NCBI RefSeq assembly: GCF_024609325.1
Contig: NZ_JANHMQ010000003.1
Location: 62,001 to 126,000, forward strand
Direction of reading: 5' to 3'
Length of the DNA: 64,000 nucleotides
Source: Geothrix fuzhouensis
GTDB lineage: Bacteria > Acidobacteriota > Holophagae > Holophagales > Holophagaceae
The translations under genes and the position numbers were made by a program. The notes under the pieces were generated by a model, which saw nothing but the letters and a program-made list of their open reading frames with translations, was not told the DNA's origin and ran no database searches. Of the stretch, positions 44,922 through 54,376 are shown in pieces; position 1 is the first letter of the stretch, and every line of letters begins with the position of its first letter.

Positions 44922-44963
44922 CAGACCCAGGGGGTCGAATGGCAGATCCAGGGGGTCGAACGG
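44922..44963 (-). promoter_or_regulatory. Two 21-bp tandem repeats, candidate LytTR regulator binding sites
   Basis: The blocks 44922-44942 and 44943-44963 agree at 19 of 21 positions and share CCAGGGGGTCGAA. On the minus strand each begins with a TCCGTTCGA/GCCATTCGA-like box. LytTR regulators (AgrA, LytR types) bind paired direct repeats with about a 21-bp period, loosely [TA][AC][CA]GTTN[AG][TC]; the first box fits eight of nine positions, the second less well. They lie 88-129 bases upstream of the Spy-like gene, just after the stop codon of the preceding gene. Confidence 0.6.
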
Positions 44964-44968
44964 AGCGG

Positions 44969-45442
44969 CTACTCCTCCTCCGTCTCCCCGATGTCCTCCT
45001 CGATGGCCGCCCAGCGGCGGTGGGCCTGGAAGGCGGGATCTTCGAGGCGGGTGAGGAAGTCCGTCATGCGGGGGCCCCAGGCCGATCCCGCCACGCAGCC
45101 CTCCGGCGCATGGGGCAGCAGTTCCGCCGGGGCCTCCTCCAGACAAAGTTGGGTGAGAATCAGGCTCTGCCGGTAGCTCTCCCCCACGGGGGTGAGATTG
45201 GCGGCCAGGGTCTCCAGGATCTCCACCACCGGCGCATCTTCAGGCAGGCCCTCCGCCTCCGCCTCGAGCAGCGCCACTGTTTTGAGGCGCGCTGCGAGGA
45301 GTTTGAGATGCAGGCGTTCCAGGTCCCGCCGGACGGCCCCCTTGGCCAGCGCGTGGGCCGCGTCCTCCAAATGGGGATGCAGCTTGCGGAACAACAGCGA
45401 GAGGGCGGTTTCCGCCGCGGACATGGGAACAGCTTCAGTCAT
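44969..45442 (-). CDS. Hypothetical helical protein
   Basis: A 157-aa protein not recognised. It is acidic and helical with leucine-rich spacing (ALSLLFRKLHPHLEDAAHAL, LERLHLKLLAARLKTVALLE) and no signal peptide, membrane segment or metal motif. The C-terminus ends in an acidic run (IEEDIGETEEE). GGGAG lies just before the ATG at 45442; a second possible start is at 45424. It precedes the Spy-like operon on the same strand but the 21-bp repeats in between suggest a separate promoter. Codon use matches neighbouring genes, so it is likely real. Confidence 0.7.
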   Translation of the reverse strand: MTEAVPMSAAETALSLLFRKLHPHLEDAAHALAKGAVRRDLERLHLKLLAARLKTVALLEAEAEGLPEDAPVVEILETLAANLTPVGESYRQSLILTQLCLEEAPAELLPHAPEGCVAGSAWGPRMTDFLTRLEDPAFQAHRRWAAIEEDIGETEEE

Positions 45443-45527
45443 GCTCCCAGCCTACTACTGCCTGGCCTTGGCGCCTCCCATTGGACGGACGGGCGCCCCT
45501 GGGTCAGCATGGAAGCCAGGAGTTCCC

Positions 45528-45902
45528 GTGGCCCCATCGGACCTGCTCGATCTGACGACCCTCCAGAATCTGGTGGAATTGGATGACGGCAGCTTTGGGC
45601 TGGTGCTCGAGATGATGGGCATCTTCCGGGAGGACACTCAGCGGCGCATCGAGGATATCCTCGCGGCCGCCACGCGCCAGGATGCCGAGGAATTCTCCCG
45701 GGCTTCGCACGCCCTCAAGGGTGGCGCCGGGGCCCTGGGTGCCAAGGCCCTGCGCGCCCTGGCCGCGGAGCTGGAGGCCCTGGGTCGCGGTGGCTCCGTG
45801 GAGGCTGGCGCGGACTTGCGGGACCGCCTCGAATCGCTCTTCCAGGCCAGCCTCGCGGCCCTGGAGGCCTTCGTGCGGGAAGGCGAGACCCAGCGGAGCT
45901 GA
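45528..45902 (+). CDS. Stand-alone Hpt (histidine phosphotransfer) protein
   Basis: A 124-aa four-helix phosphorelay protein. The phospho-acceptor motif is SRASHALKGGAGALGA (H61). No other domain is attached. No ATG is suitable; GTG at 45528 is chosen because AGGAG lies five bases upstream and the frame upstream is non-coding in style. It stands alone between a hypothetical gene and a convergent transglycosylase. The hybrid kinase at 24011-26608 ends in a receiver and no Hpt, so this could be its partner, though nothing in the sequence proves it. Confidence 0.85.
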   Translation: MAPSDLLDLTTLQNLVELDDGSFGLVLEMMGIFREDTQRRIEDILAAATRQDAEEFSRASHALKGGAGALGAKALRALAAELEALGRGGSVEAGADLRDRLESLFQASLAALEAFVREGETQRS

Positions 45903-45909
45903 TCCCCGA

Positions 45910-46770
45910 TCAGGGCCCGCCGAAGGGCCTCACACCAACCGTGCCCTTGGGGGGCGGCTGATCACTGATCTGGACCCGGCCGGTGGCGTCGGTCCACTGA
46001 TAGATGCGCGTGGAAGCCCGCTGCTCCCTGGTGGGCTCGGCCACCGTCTTCTCCTCGTCGACCTTGAAGCCGCCACGCCCCTTCTTCAGCAGGGCCATGC
46101 TGCCAGCCAGTTTCGGATCGGGCTGCACGGCCTTGCGGTGGTAGAGGTCCAGCACCTTCGGCACGTAGGCCCGCGTCTCGCGGAAGGGTGGAATCCCCTG
46201 GTAGCGGTTGACCGCGCCTTCCCCGGCGTTGTAGGCGGCCACCACCTTGTTCAAGTCGCCCTCGTAGTAGCCGTGGAGCCACTTCAGGTACTTCACGCCG
46301 CCGCTGATGTTCTGCCGCGGGTCGAAGGGATCCAGCACACCGAAGCGTTCCGCCGTGGAGGGCATGAGCTGCATGAGCCCCAGGGCTCCAGCCTTGGACC
46401 GGGCCCGGTAATTGAAGGCGCTTTCCGCCTGAATGATGGCCCGGGCCAGGTGGGTATCCACCCCCTCGGCCTGGGCGATCTCGTCCACCAGCGCGATGAG
46501 CTCAGGGCTCTTCAAGGCCCGGGCCATCTCCGCGGGGGTGACCGCGAGACGCACCTTGCCGACGCCCACGTGCTTGAGGATCAGCCCCTGCCCCTTCATG
46601 TAGCTGGGAGGCAGGTTGTTGATCACCAGGCGGCCCTGCCGGTCGTAGTAGGTGTAGAGGTAGGTGACCCCTGGTTTCCCCGGACCCCTGGAAGCCTTCG
46701 GCGCCCTGGCGGCCAACATCACGGTGGGTGCCAGGAAGACGAGGAAAAGGATCAGGGCGCGGCGAGCCAT
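45910..46770 (-). CDS. Lytic transglycosylase (SLT) flanked by DUF4124-like modules
   Basis: A 286-aa periplasmic murein hydrolase. The signal peptide is MARRALILFLVFLAPTVMLA. The catalytic glutamate E116 is in AIIQAESAFNYRARS, followed by GALGLMQLMPSTAERFG and VVAAYNAGEGAVNRY, standard SLT/MltC-type motifs. A DUF4124-like motif appears at each end (YTYYDRQGRLVINNLPP near 39-55, IYQWTDATGRVQISDQPP near 262-279), an uncommon double arrangement. It ends seven bases from the convergent Hpt gene. It cleaves peptidoglycan glycan strands. Confidence 0.93.
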   Translation of the reverse strand: MARRALILFLVFLAPTVMLAARAPKASRGPGKPGVTYLYTYYDRQGRLVINNLPPSYMKGQGLILKHVGVGKVRLAVTPAEMARALKSPELIALVDEIAQAEGVDTHLARAIIQAESAFNYRARSKAGALGLMQLMPSTAERFGVLDPFDPRQNISGGVKYLKWLHGYYEGDLNKVVAAYNAGEGAVNRYQGIPPFRETRAYVPKVLDLYHRKAVQPDPKLAGSMALLKKGRGGFKVDEEKTVAEPTREQRASTRIYQWTDATGRVQISDQPPPKGTVGVRPFGGP

Positions 46771-46837
46771 CGGGTCTCATGATACGCGCACGGAAATTTC
46801 CACGCTTCGCCTGGCCTGGGAGGACAAGCCTCTCGGG

Positions 46838-49800
46838 TTACATGTTTCTCCGGTACTGTCCGCCCACTTCGTAGAGCGCCTGGCTGATCTGACCGAGGCT
46901 GCAGACCTTGCCGGCATCCAGAAGGGCGCCGAAGAGGTTGCCACCCGAGCGGGCGATGTCCTTGAGCCGGGCCAAGGCCGCCGGGGCCTTGTCGGCGTTG
47001 CGGGCATGGAAGGCTTCGAGGTTCCGGATTTGCTGCTGCTTCTCCGCCTCGGTGCTGCGGATCAGCTCGGGCGTGCCGGGTTCGGCAGCCTGGGGGTTCA
47101 AGAAAGTGTTCACGCCCACGATGGGCAGCTCCCCGCTGTGCTTGAGGTGCTCGTAGTGCATGGACTCTTCCTGGATCTTGCCGCGCTGGTACATGGTCTC
47201 CATGGCGCCCAGCACGCCGCCGCGGTCGGTCAGGCGCCGGAACTCCGTCAGCACAGCCTCCTCCACCAGTTCCGTCATCTGCTCAATGAGGAAGGCGCCC
47301 TGGAGCGGGTTCTCGTTCTTTGCCTGGCCCAGCTCGCGGTTGATGATGAGCTGGATGGCGATGGCCCGGCGCACGCTCTCCTCGGTGGGCGTGGTGATGG
47401 CCTCATCGTAGGCGTTGGTGTGCAGGCTGTTGCAGTTGTCGTAGATGGCGTACAGCGCTTGCAGCGTGGTGCGGATGTCGTTGAAGTCGATCTCCTGCGC
47501 GTGCAGGGAGCGGCCCGAGGTCTGGATGTGGTACTTCAGCTTCTGGCTGCGGTCGTTGGCTCCGTACTTCTCCTTCATGGCCACGGACCAGATGCGGCGG
47601 GCCACGCGGCCGATGACGCTGTACTCGGGATCCAGGCCATTGCTGAAGAAGAAGGAGAGGTTCGGCGCGAAGTCGTCGATGTGCATGCCACGGGATAGGT
47701 AGTACTCGACGAAGGTGAACCCGTTGGCGAGCGTGAAGGCGAGCTGGGTGATGGGGTTCGCCCCCGCCTCGGCGATGTGATAGCCGCTGATGCTCACCGA
47801 GTAGAAATTGCGGACCTTCTCCTCGATGAAGGTCTGCTGGATGTCACCCATGACCTTGAGGCTGAACTCCGTGCTGAAGATGCAGGTGTTCTGGGCCTGA
47901 TCCTCCTTCAGGATGTCGGCCTGCACCGTGCCTCGCACGGTCTGGAGCGCCTCGGTCCGCAGCTTGGCATAGACATCCGGCGGCAGCACCTCATCGGCGG
48001 TGGCACCCAGCAGCGCCAGACCCAGGCCGTCGTTGCCATCGGGCAGCGTTTCTCCATAACTCGGACGGGTCAGCCCCTTGGCCGCGTACGTCGCGTTGAT
48101 CTTGGCCTGGGCAGCCTCCAATTGGCCGTGTTCCTTCAGCCAGAGTTCCGCCCGCTGATCGATGGCCGCGTTGAGAAAGAAAGCCAGCATGGTTGGCGCG
48201 GGACCGTTGATGGTCATGCTCACGCTGGTGGACGGGCAAAGCAAGTCGAAGCCCGAGTAGAGCTTCTTGGCGTCGTCCACGGTGCAGACGGAGACGCCGC
48301 TGTTGCCGATCTTCCCGTAAATGTCCGGGCGGACATGGGGATCCTCTCCGTACAGCGTCACACTGTCGAAGGCGGTGCTGAGCCGCACGGCGGGTTGGCC
48401 CTTGCTCACGTAGTGGAAGCGCTTGTTGGTGCGCTCCGGGGTGCCTTCGCCTGCGAACATGCGGGTGGGATCCTCGCCGACGCGCTTGTATTCGAAGACT
48501 CCGGCTGTGAAGGGGAAGCGGCCCGGCAGGTTTTCCAGCAGTTGCCAGCGGAGCAGCTCGCCCCAGCCTGCGTAGGGTGGCAGGGCCACCTTGGGGACCA
48601 TGGAACCACTGAGGGACTGGGTGTAGTTGGCCGTGCGGATCTCCCTGCCTCGCACCACGTAGATGTTCTCGGGTTCCGTGTAGCTGCGCTTCAGCTCGGT
48701 CCAGTCGTGGATGAGCCGGCGGCTTTCGGCGTGCAATTCGCCCAGGTGCTCCTGGTAGCGCTGCCGGAGCAGGAGGATGGCGGCGCCCTGATCACCCTCA
48801 GCCGCCTCGGCGAGGTGGGCCGAGTCGTAGAAGGCCCCGGCCGAAGGCACCTTGTCGCCCAGGGTCAGGAGGCTCGTCCAGAGGGCGTGGGCCAGCTCGG
48901 CGGTCTCGGCCTGGCGGCGGGCCCAGGCTTTGTAGCCCTGCACGGTGTCGGCGATCTCGGCCAGGTAGCGCACCCGCTCGGGCGGGATGATGGCGGACCG
49001 GCGGGGGGTTCCGGCCTCGGCCTCCAGCTTCGGTGTCCAGTCCAGACCGGTCTTGGCGGCCAGGGCCTTCACCAGGTTCACGAACAGCCAGTTGGTGGCG
49101 GGATCATTGAACTGGCTGGCGCAGGTGGCGTAGACCGGCATGTCATCCGCGGCCTCATTGAAGCGCTTGTGGGCACGCTGGTACTGCTTGCGCACGTCCC
49201 GCAGGGCATCCTCCGCCCCGCGTTTGTCGGCCTTGTTGAGCACGACCATGTCCGCGAAATCCAGCATGTCGATCTTCTCGAGCTGGCTGGCGGCGCCGTA
49301 TTCGGGCGTCATCACGTACATCGCCAAGTCGACCAGATCCGCGATCTCGCTGTCGCTCTGGCCGATGCCCGCGGTCTCCACGATCACCAGGTCGTAGCCT
49401 TCGGCCTTGGCGGCGGCGATGCTGGCCACCAGGGCCTCGCTCGTGGCGCGGTGGGCCGCGCCGCGGGTGGCGAGGCTGCGCATGAAGACGCGATCGCGCA
49501 GCTCGGGGTGGTAGAGCGAGTTCATGCGGATGCGGTCGCCCAGCAGGGCGCCGCCGGTCTTGCGCTTGGTGGGGTCCACGCTGAGCACGGCCACGCGCTT
49601 GTCCGCGAAGTCCACCAGGAAGCGCCGCAGCAGCTCGTCGATGAGGGACGACTTCCCTGCGCCGCCCGTGCCGGTGATGCCGAGAACGGGCACGGTGACA
49701 GGCTCCGGGGTGGTGGTGGGTTGTCCCGTCAGATCACCAAGCTCGATCTTCGTGATGCGACGGGCCAGGCGGTGGAACTCGGGGGTGGTGCGGGGATCCA

Positions 49801-50263
49801 CGTCGCAACGACGGACCATGTCGTCAATCATGCCCTGGAGGCCCATGTGGCGGCCGTCCTCGGGGCTGTAGATGCGAGCCACGCCATAGGCTTCCAACTC
49901 GCGGATTTCTTCGGGCGAAATGACACCGCCACCGCCACCGAAGATCTGGATGTGCCCCGCGCCGCGTTCCTTGAGCAGGTCGACCATGTACTTGAAGAAC
50001 TCGACGTGGCCGCCCTGATAGCTGGAGAGGGCGATGCCCTGGGCATCCTCCTGGATGGCGGTCTCCACGATGTCCTGCACCGAGCGGTTGTGGCCCAGGT
50101 GGATCACCTCGCAGCCGGTGGCCTGGATGATGCGGCGCATGATGTTGATGGCGGCGTCGTGGCCATCGAACAGGCTGGCGGCGGTGACGATGCGGACCTT
50201 GTGCTTCGGCACATAGCCCTCGGCCGCAGGGGCGGTTGGGTCGGGCGTGATGAGTGTGGCCAT
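46838..50263 (-). CDS. icmF: Fused isobutyryl-CoA mutase (IcmF)
   Basis: A 1141-aa coenzyme-B12 enzyme. Order: B12-binding domain at ~20-150 with D33-G-H35-DAAIN; a MeaB-like G-protein chaperone domain from ~190 with P-loop [12 protein letters not shown] (196-207), [16 protein letters not shown] and NKADKRG; a linker; then the mutase TIM barrel with [24 protein letters not shown] and [18 protein letters not shown]. This order (B12, GTPase, mutase in one chain) is diagnostic of IcmF rather than methylmalonyl-CoA mutase. It interconverts isobutyryl- and butyryl-CoA, linking valine or branched acyl-CoA to beta-oxidation. The ATG at 50263 gives MATLITPDP; the ORF extends further upstream without need. 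Confidence 0.95.
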   Translation of the reverse strand: MATLITPDPTAPAAEGYVPKHKVRIVTAASLFDGHDAAINIMRRIIQATGCEVIHLGHNRSVQDIVETAIQEDAQGIALSSYQGGHVEFFKYMVDLLKERGAGHIQIFGGGGGVISPEEIRELEAYGVARIYSPEDGRHMGLQGMIDDMVRRCDVDPRTTPEFHRLARRITKIELGDLTGQPTTTPEPVTVPVLGITGTGGAGKSSLIDELLRRFLVDFADKRVAVLSVDPTKRKTGGALLGDRIRMNSLYHPELRDRVFMRSLATRGAAHRATSEALVASIAAAKAEGYDLVIVETAGIGQSDSEIADLVDLAMYVMTPEYGAASQLEKIDMLDFADMVVLNKADKRGAEDALRDVRKQYQRAHKRFNEAADDMPVYATCASQFNDPATNWLFVNLVKALAAKTGLDWTPKLEAEAGTPRRSAIIPPERVRYLAEIADTVQGYKAWARRQAETAELAHALWTSLLTLGDKVPSAGAFYDSAHLAEAAEGDQGAAILLLRQRYQEHLGELHAESRRLIHDWTELKRSYTEPENIYVVRGREIRTANYTQSLSGSMVPKVALPPYAGWGELLRWQLLENLPGRFPFTAGVFEYKRVGEDPTRMFAGEGTPERTNKRFHYVSKGQPAVRLSTAFDSVTLYGEDPHVRPDIYGKIGNSGVSVCTVDDAKKLYSGFDLLCPSTSVSMTINGPAPTMLAFFLNAAIDQRAELWLKEHGQLEAAQAKINATYAAKGLTRPSYGETLPDGNDGLGLALLGATADEVLPPDVYAKLRTEALQTVRGTVQADILKEDQAQNTCIFSTEFSLKVMGDIQQTFIEEKVRNFYSVSISGYHIAEAGANPITQLAFTLANGFTFVEYYLSRGMHIDDFAPNLSFFFSNGLDPEYSVIGRVARRIWSVAMKEKYGANDRSQKLKYHIQTSGRSLHAQEIDFNDIRTTLQALYAIYDNCNSLHTNAYDEAITTPTEESVRRAIAIQLIINRELGQAKNENPLQGAFLIEQMTELVEEAVLTEFRRLTDRGGVLGAMETMYQRGKIQEESMHYEHLKHSGELPIVGVNTFLNPQAAEPGTPELIRSTEAEKQQQIRNLEAFHARNADKAPAALARLKDIARSGGNLFGALLDAGKVCSLGQISQALYEVGGQYRRNM

Positions 50264-50336
50264 GGATCCCCCGGTCGGGCGAACCCTCAGTCTACCGGGG
50301 CCCCCGCTTCTTCCGAAATCACGGTTCACGCCAAGG

Positions 50337-51854
50337 TCAATTGTTCTCCAGCAGGCCGACGGGGAAGCGATCCTCCATCAGACCCTGCCGCTCCTTCAGG
50401 TGCTGCATGAGCGCCTTCCACTTGGGCAGGCCTCGCAGCGGCTCCAGCATGGGGCTGCGTTCGTACCAGGCGGTGCAGCCGAAGCCACGGGCAAAGGCCC
50501 GTCCTGCCATGTCCATGGCGCTGGCCCGATCGCCGATGAGGGCGTACGCCTCTGCCAGCCGGAGGGTGAATTCGCCATCGGGCTCGCGCATGCCGATGCG
50601 TTCCTGGTCGTACTCCCGCAATTTCTTCCAAGCTTCGTCCTTCCGGCCCTCCAGGATCAGGTCGTAGATCTGGCTCAGGCGGAGGATGTTCGGGTAGCCG
50701 TTGGCCATGGTCGCCGCGGCCTGGAACTCCCGCCGGGCGAGGGGCTGGTCTCCCCGTACCAGAGCCAGGTAGCCACGGTAGAAGGGCAGCACCCCGGACG
50801 TGCTACGCAGATGCCCAGGCTGTTCCTGGAGGCTGGCCTCGAAGCGCTGGATCTCGCCGGTATACAGGCAGGTGATATCCACCGCCTGAGGCTGGAGGCT
50901 GGCAAAGGCCAGTTCGTCCCGCAGGTCCATGGCCCGCCGCGCCAGGGGGAGCAGACCCGCACCCCGAGCCGCGTAAGCAATGCCTGTGAGCAGGGTCGGG
51001 TTGTGGGGCTGCCACCGCCGGGCCTCGATCAGGAGGTCCAGGGAATCGGCCTGATTGCCACCATCGGTCTTGAGCAGCGACAGGAGGAAGACACCCCTGG
51101 GGTGATGCGCCGCCAGGCCCAGCCCCCGCTGGATCATGGCCTCGGTATCCGCCTGTTCCTGCCGGAAGGCCGCCGGGCTGTTCAGCATGTGCCGGTAGCG
51201 CAGGTTGCCCAGGAGGATCCAGGAACTGGCGCAGGAGGGCTCCTGCGAGGTGCATCGTTCCGCCAGCGCCGTGGCCTCTTCCAGGTGCTCATTCCGAAGG
51301 CGCAAGGCGCTCGCCGCGATCAGATCCCAGAAACAGGCAGGTTGGCGGGGAACCAAGGGCGAGGCGTCGGGCATGCGGAGGTGCTTGGGGAACCCTTTCA
51401 CAAAAGCCTCGAAGGCCTCCGCGGGCTTCAGCGCCTGCCCCTGGCACCGGATCCAGGCGGGAGGGGTTCCGTGGGTCAGGCGATCGCCCCAGACATAGCG
51501 GTAGGAGAGGACCAGCGCATCCCCTTGCCGGGAGGGTTCCAGCTGCAGCATCAGGCTCTGGTGGCGGGCACGGACCGCTTCCAGATTCTCCGGCACCTCG
51601 GTGACGCTGGTGACGGCCGCCTGACCGAAGAGCTCCAGATGGTCCTGCACCAGGGCCCCGATGGCCCGACAGGTGGCGGGGTCGAGCCCCATGGCCCCTT
51701 CCCTGGGCTGAGTGATCAGCAGCACGTGCAGCGGGCTGCGCAATCCCCGGACGGCCAGGAACCAGGCTAGGCCACCGCCGACTCCGAGAATGAGGAGAAA
51801 CAACAGGCCCAGGAGCAGAGCCGGGCGGCGGGGGCGAGCGGTGGATTCGCGCAT
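50337..51854 (-). CDS. Membrane-anchored tetratricopeptide-like protein
   Basis: A 505-aa protein of unknown role. An N-terminal membrane helix ([20 protein letters not shown]) follows a basic start, so the bulk is periplasmic or extracytoplasmic. Residues ~40-150 are mixed alpha/beta, resembling domains of adenylate-cyclase-like regulators but without a DNA-binding part. From ~180 on, helical repeats of TPR style appear ([53 protein letters not shown]). It lies 73 bases before icmF in the same direction. It diverges from the HtrA-like gene. Confidence 0.75.
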   Translation of the reverse strand: MRESTARPRRPALLLGLLFLLILGVGGGLAWFLAVRGLRSPLHVLLITQPREGAMGLDPATCRAIGALVQDHLELFGQAAVTSVTEVPENLEAVRARHQSLMLQLEPSRQGDALVLSYRYVWGDRLTHGTPPAWIRCQGQALKPAEAFEAFVKGFPKHLRMPDASPLVPRQPACFWDLIAASALRLRNEHLEEATALAERCTSQEPSCASSWILLGNLRYRHMLNSPAAFRQEQADTEAMIQRGLGLAAHHPRGVFLLSLLKTDGGNQADSLDLLIEARRWQPHNPTLLTGIAYAARGAGLLPLARRAMDLRDELAFASLQPQAVDITCLYTGEIQRFEASLQEQPGHLRSTSGVLPFYRGYLALVRGDQPLARREFQAAATMANGYPNILRLSQIYDLILEGRKDEAWKKLREYDQERIGMREPDGEFTLRLAEAYALIGDRASAMDMAGRAFARGFGCTAWYERSPMLEPLRGLPKWKALMQHLKERQGLMEDRFPVGLLENN

Positions 51855-51983
51855 GGGTTCGTTTCAGATTACGGGCTTTCCATGGAGGGCCAAAGGGCGA
51901 AGGTTGCCGCCTGGCCGCTGGACCCCGGCACCTCCGCCGGCCCGGAACGCCCCGGGAAGCCGCATAATCGTCAAGGAGCCGCC

Positions 51984-53186
51984 ATGATCCCCAGCCCCCG
52001 ATGCTTCTCCCTGGGTCTCGCCATCCTCATGGCCCTGCCCCTTCTGGCCCAGGCACCAACCCAGACCCCACCGCCCCCCACTCATGCCCCCAGCGAGGAA
52101 GGCACCATCCAGCGGTTCCGGGCCCATGCGGCCCCCCGCGCCGTCGCGCAGCGCCCCCCCCTCAGCACCGAAGAGCGGAACACCATCCGGCGGTTCAAGG
52201 AGGCCAAACCCAGCGTGGTCTACGTCTCCGCGATCTTTCCCGTGCAGGACCTGCGGACCCTCGACATCACCAAGATCCCCACCGGCACCGGCACCGGCTT
52301 CGTGTGGGACGAGTGGGGTCATGTGGTCACCAACCACCACGTCATCACCGTGGAGGAACAGGGCAAGAGGATCGGCGACGTGAACGAAGTGGAAGTCACC
52401 CTCGCAGACGGCAAGACCTACAAGGGCCGGGTCATCGGCACCAGCTTCGCCTATGACATCTCCGTGTTGCAGGTCTTCGCGCCCCTCAACGCCATGCGCC
52501 CCATCCCCATCGGGCGCAGCTCCGACCTCCAGGTGGGCCAGGCGGTGACCGCCATCGGCAACCCCTTCGGTCTGGACCACACCCTCACGAAGGGCGTCAT
52601 CTCCGCCCTGGGGCGGGAGATCGCCACGGGCTACAACACCCATATCCTGAACGTCATCCAAACGGACGCCGCGGTGAATCCGGGCAATTCCGGCGGCCCC
52701 CTGCTGGACAGCGGCGGGCGTCTGGTGGGCATGAATACCGCCATCGCCGCCGCCACAGGCGCCTCCGTGGGCATCGGCTTCGCCATCCCTGTGGATACCT
52801 TGAACCGCGTGGTGCCCCTGCTCATCGCCCGGGGCCGCCTGGAACCACCCAGCATGGGTTTTGTGACCATGGGCAGCTACGAAGCCCAGCAAGTCTTCGG
52901 CATCACCCGGGGCCTCGTCATACGGGAGGTGGATGCGGATTCTCCTGCCGGCCGGGCCGGGCTCAAACCCCTCGAGGTGGATGCCGAGGGCCGCGTCAAG
53001 GCCATGGGGGATATCCTTCTGGCCTACCAGGGGAGACAGATCGAGAGCGAAGGCCAGTTCATGGCGATGCTGGAGCTCGAGGCTCCGGCCGATGAGGTGG
53101 TCTTCGATGTCCTCCGCGAGGGCAGGGTCATCAAGGTGACATTGAACCTCAAGGCCGCGAAGAAAGCCGTGCCCACCAGCATCTGA
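51984..53186 (+). CDS. HtrA/DegP-type trypsin-like serine protease with PDZ domain
   Basis: A 400-aa exported protease. The signal peptide is LGLAILMALPLLAQA. A proline-rich linker leads to the protease at ~70-285, with catalytic H119 (VVTNHHVIT), D158 (FAYDISVLQV) and S236 (NPGNSGGPL). A PDZ domain follows at ~300-390 (GLVIREVDADSPAGRAGLK). AAGGAG lies six bases before the ATG at 51984. It is a periplasmic quality-control protease or chaperone. It ends seven bases from a convergent gene. Confidence 0.95.
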   Translation: MIPSPRCFSLGLAILMALPLLAQAPTQTPPPPTHAPSEEGTIQRFRAHAAPRAVAQRPPLSTEERNTIRRFKEAKPSVVYVSAIFPVQDLRTLDITKIPTGTGTGFVWDEWGHVVTNHHVITVEEQGKRIGDVNEVEVTLADGKTYKGRVIGTSFAYDISVLQVFAPLNAMRPIPIGRSSDLQVGQAVTAIGNPFGLDHTLTKGVISALGREIATGYNTHILNVIQTDAAVNPGNSGGPLLDSGGRLVGMNTAIAAATGASVGIGFAIPVDTLNRVVPLLIARGRLEPPSMGFVTMGSYEAQQVFGITRGLVIREVDADSPAGRAGLKPLEVDAEGRVKAMGDILLAYQGRQIESEGQFMAMLELEAPADEVVFDVLREGRVIKVTLNLKAAKKAVPTSI

Positions 53187-53192
53187 AATCAG

Positions 53193-54230
53193 CTAGTGGT
53201 GGTGGTGTTCCTCTGCGGGCGGCGGGGGCGGCACGGCGCCCTTCGGGGGCCGTGCCCTGGGATCCAGATAACGCAGCGGCACCTTGAGGGGCTCCCCCAG
53301 GTTCGAGCAATGGACCAGCAGGAGGGCTTCCGCCGCGGTCCCCGTGCGCCGGATCCGCAGGACCTGCCGGGCGGATTCCGCCTCGGGCGCGTCCAGCACC
53401 TGGAACCCGCGTCCCTGGACCTCCGTCTTCAGGATGCGGAAGGGCTTTCCGTCCCGGGCACGGAGCTCCAGGGCCAGCAGGGTGTTCTTCGGCTCCGTGA
53501 ACACTACCCGGGAAGGCTCGGGGATGACCGGGAACGCAATCCGCCAATCCAGGTACAGGGTGAAGAGGGGCTGCTTCGGTGCGTTGGTGGCCACCTTCAG
53601 CACCTCTAGCCCTGCGGTGACCCCCGGCTCCAGGTGCCTGGGCCGCAAGGTCACGCGCAGGTCCGACCCGCCCTCCCGGGGAACCAGCTCCATCTCGAGG
53701 TACGAGGGCGCCGCCGAGGCCAGCGCGAGCTTCAGGGGTTCGCCGCCTTCCCGCCGGAAGTGGAAGTCCAACTCCGGACTCTCGTGGGGCGCGACCTCGC
53801 CAAGGCTCTTGCGCTCGGCATCCACCGTCACCTCGGGCCGCACCAGCATGTCGTAGCGGAGGATGTAGTTGGGCTGGCCGGGATCATCGGTGCCCAGGCG
53901 CACGGCACCCTTGACGGGACCCACCAGCCCCGTGGGATCCACCTTCACCCTCACCAGGCGGACCTCACCGGGCTGCAGGGGCGCGGCCAGCTGCGCCGGG
54001 TCCAGGCTGAGTCCCAGCGACAGGTCGAGCACCCGCAGGTGGAAGGGCCGGTCGTGGATGCTCTTAATGCCGTAGGCCGCCTCCCGGATCTCACGCGGGC
54101 CCACGCTGCCCAGGTGGACGGGGAACGGCGTGGTGAGTTCGATGCGGGCCGGCGGCACCGGGTCCGGCTTGGCCGGAGCCGGGGCTGGTGGGGCCTGCAT
54201 CAGGAGAAGGAGGGCGGGAACGAGCAGCAT
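53193..54230 (-). CDS. Exported DUF1573-like protein with a histidine tail
   Basis: A 345-aa secreted or periplasmic protein with a short signal peptide (MLLVPALLLLMQAPPAPAPA). The body is beta-rich with repeating Ig/ASPM-SPD2-Hydin style strands (IELTTPFPVHLGSVGPREI, LQPGEVRLVRVKVDP, VRLGTDDPGQPNYILRYDML), which resembles DUF1573. The C-terminus is a proline run then EEHHHH, a natural His4 tail that could bind metal. It is convergent with the HtrA gene and divergent from the PKD protein. Function unknown. Confidence 0.75.
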   Translation of the reverse strand: MLLVPALLLLMQAPPAPAPAKPDPVPPARIELTTPFPVHLGSVGPREIREAAYGIKSIHDRPFHLRVLDLSLGLSLDPAQLAAPLQPGEVRLVRVKVDPTGLVGPVKGAVRLGTDDPGQPNYILRYDMLVRPEVTVDAERKSLGEVAPHESPELDFHFRREGGEPLKLALASAAPSYLEMELVPREGGSDLRVTLRPRHLEPGVTAGLEVLKVATNAPKQPLFTLYLDWRIAFPVIPEPSRVVFTEPKNTLLALELRARDGKPFRILKTEVQGRGFQVLDAPEAESARQVLRIRRTGTAAEALLLVHCSNLGEPLKVPLRYLDPRARPPKGAVPPPPPAEEHHHH

Positions 54231-54313
54231 GTCGGATCCTGGAGGAGTCCTTCCAGTGTGCCGCGAGGGGGGCGCGCCACTGGGATGTTAATTGTTGTTA
54301 AGTGCAGCAAATT

Positions 54314-54373
54314 CACCTCGCGGTCACGCCCGGTCTGGGTGGAATGGGGAGAACCCTACTTTCCTGCGAGGTG
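54314..54373 (+). promoter_or_regulatory. Possible ribosome-site-sequestering leader of the PKD protein gene
   Basis: CACCTCGC (54314-54321) is perfectly complementary to GCGAGGTG (54366-54373), which contains the ribosome binding site four bases before the ATG at 54377. The 44 bases between include a hairpin (CAC-CC/GG-GTG around 54325-54341) and a GGG/CCC pair. The transcript could switch between open and closed forms. No known riboswitch signature fits. Confidence 0.5.
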
Positions 54374-54376
54374 ATC

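Noticed and set aside
47777-50410. 877-codon plus-strand open frame opposite icmF
   Set aside because: A high-GC mirror frame: repetitive His/Val/Gly/Gln composition, no motifs, and it lies wholly within the well-supported icmF gene.
54301-54376. c-di-GMP or preQ1 riboswitch before the PKD protein gene
   Set aside because: The conserved blocks of these riboswitches are not present. Only the ribosome-site complement is supported.
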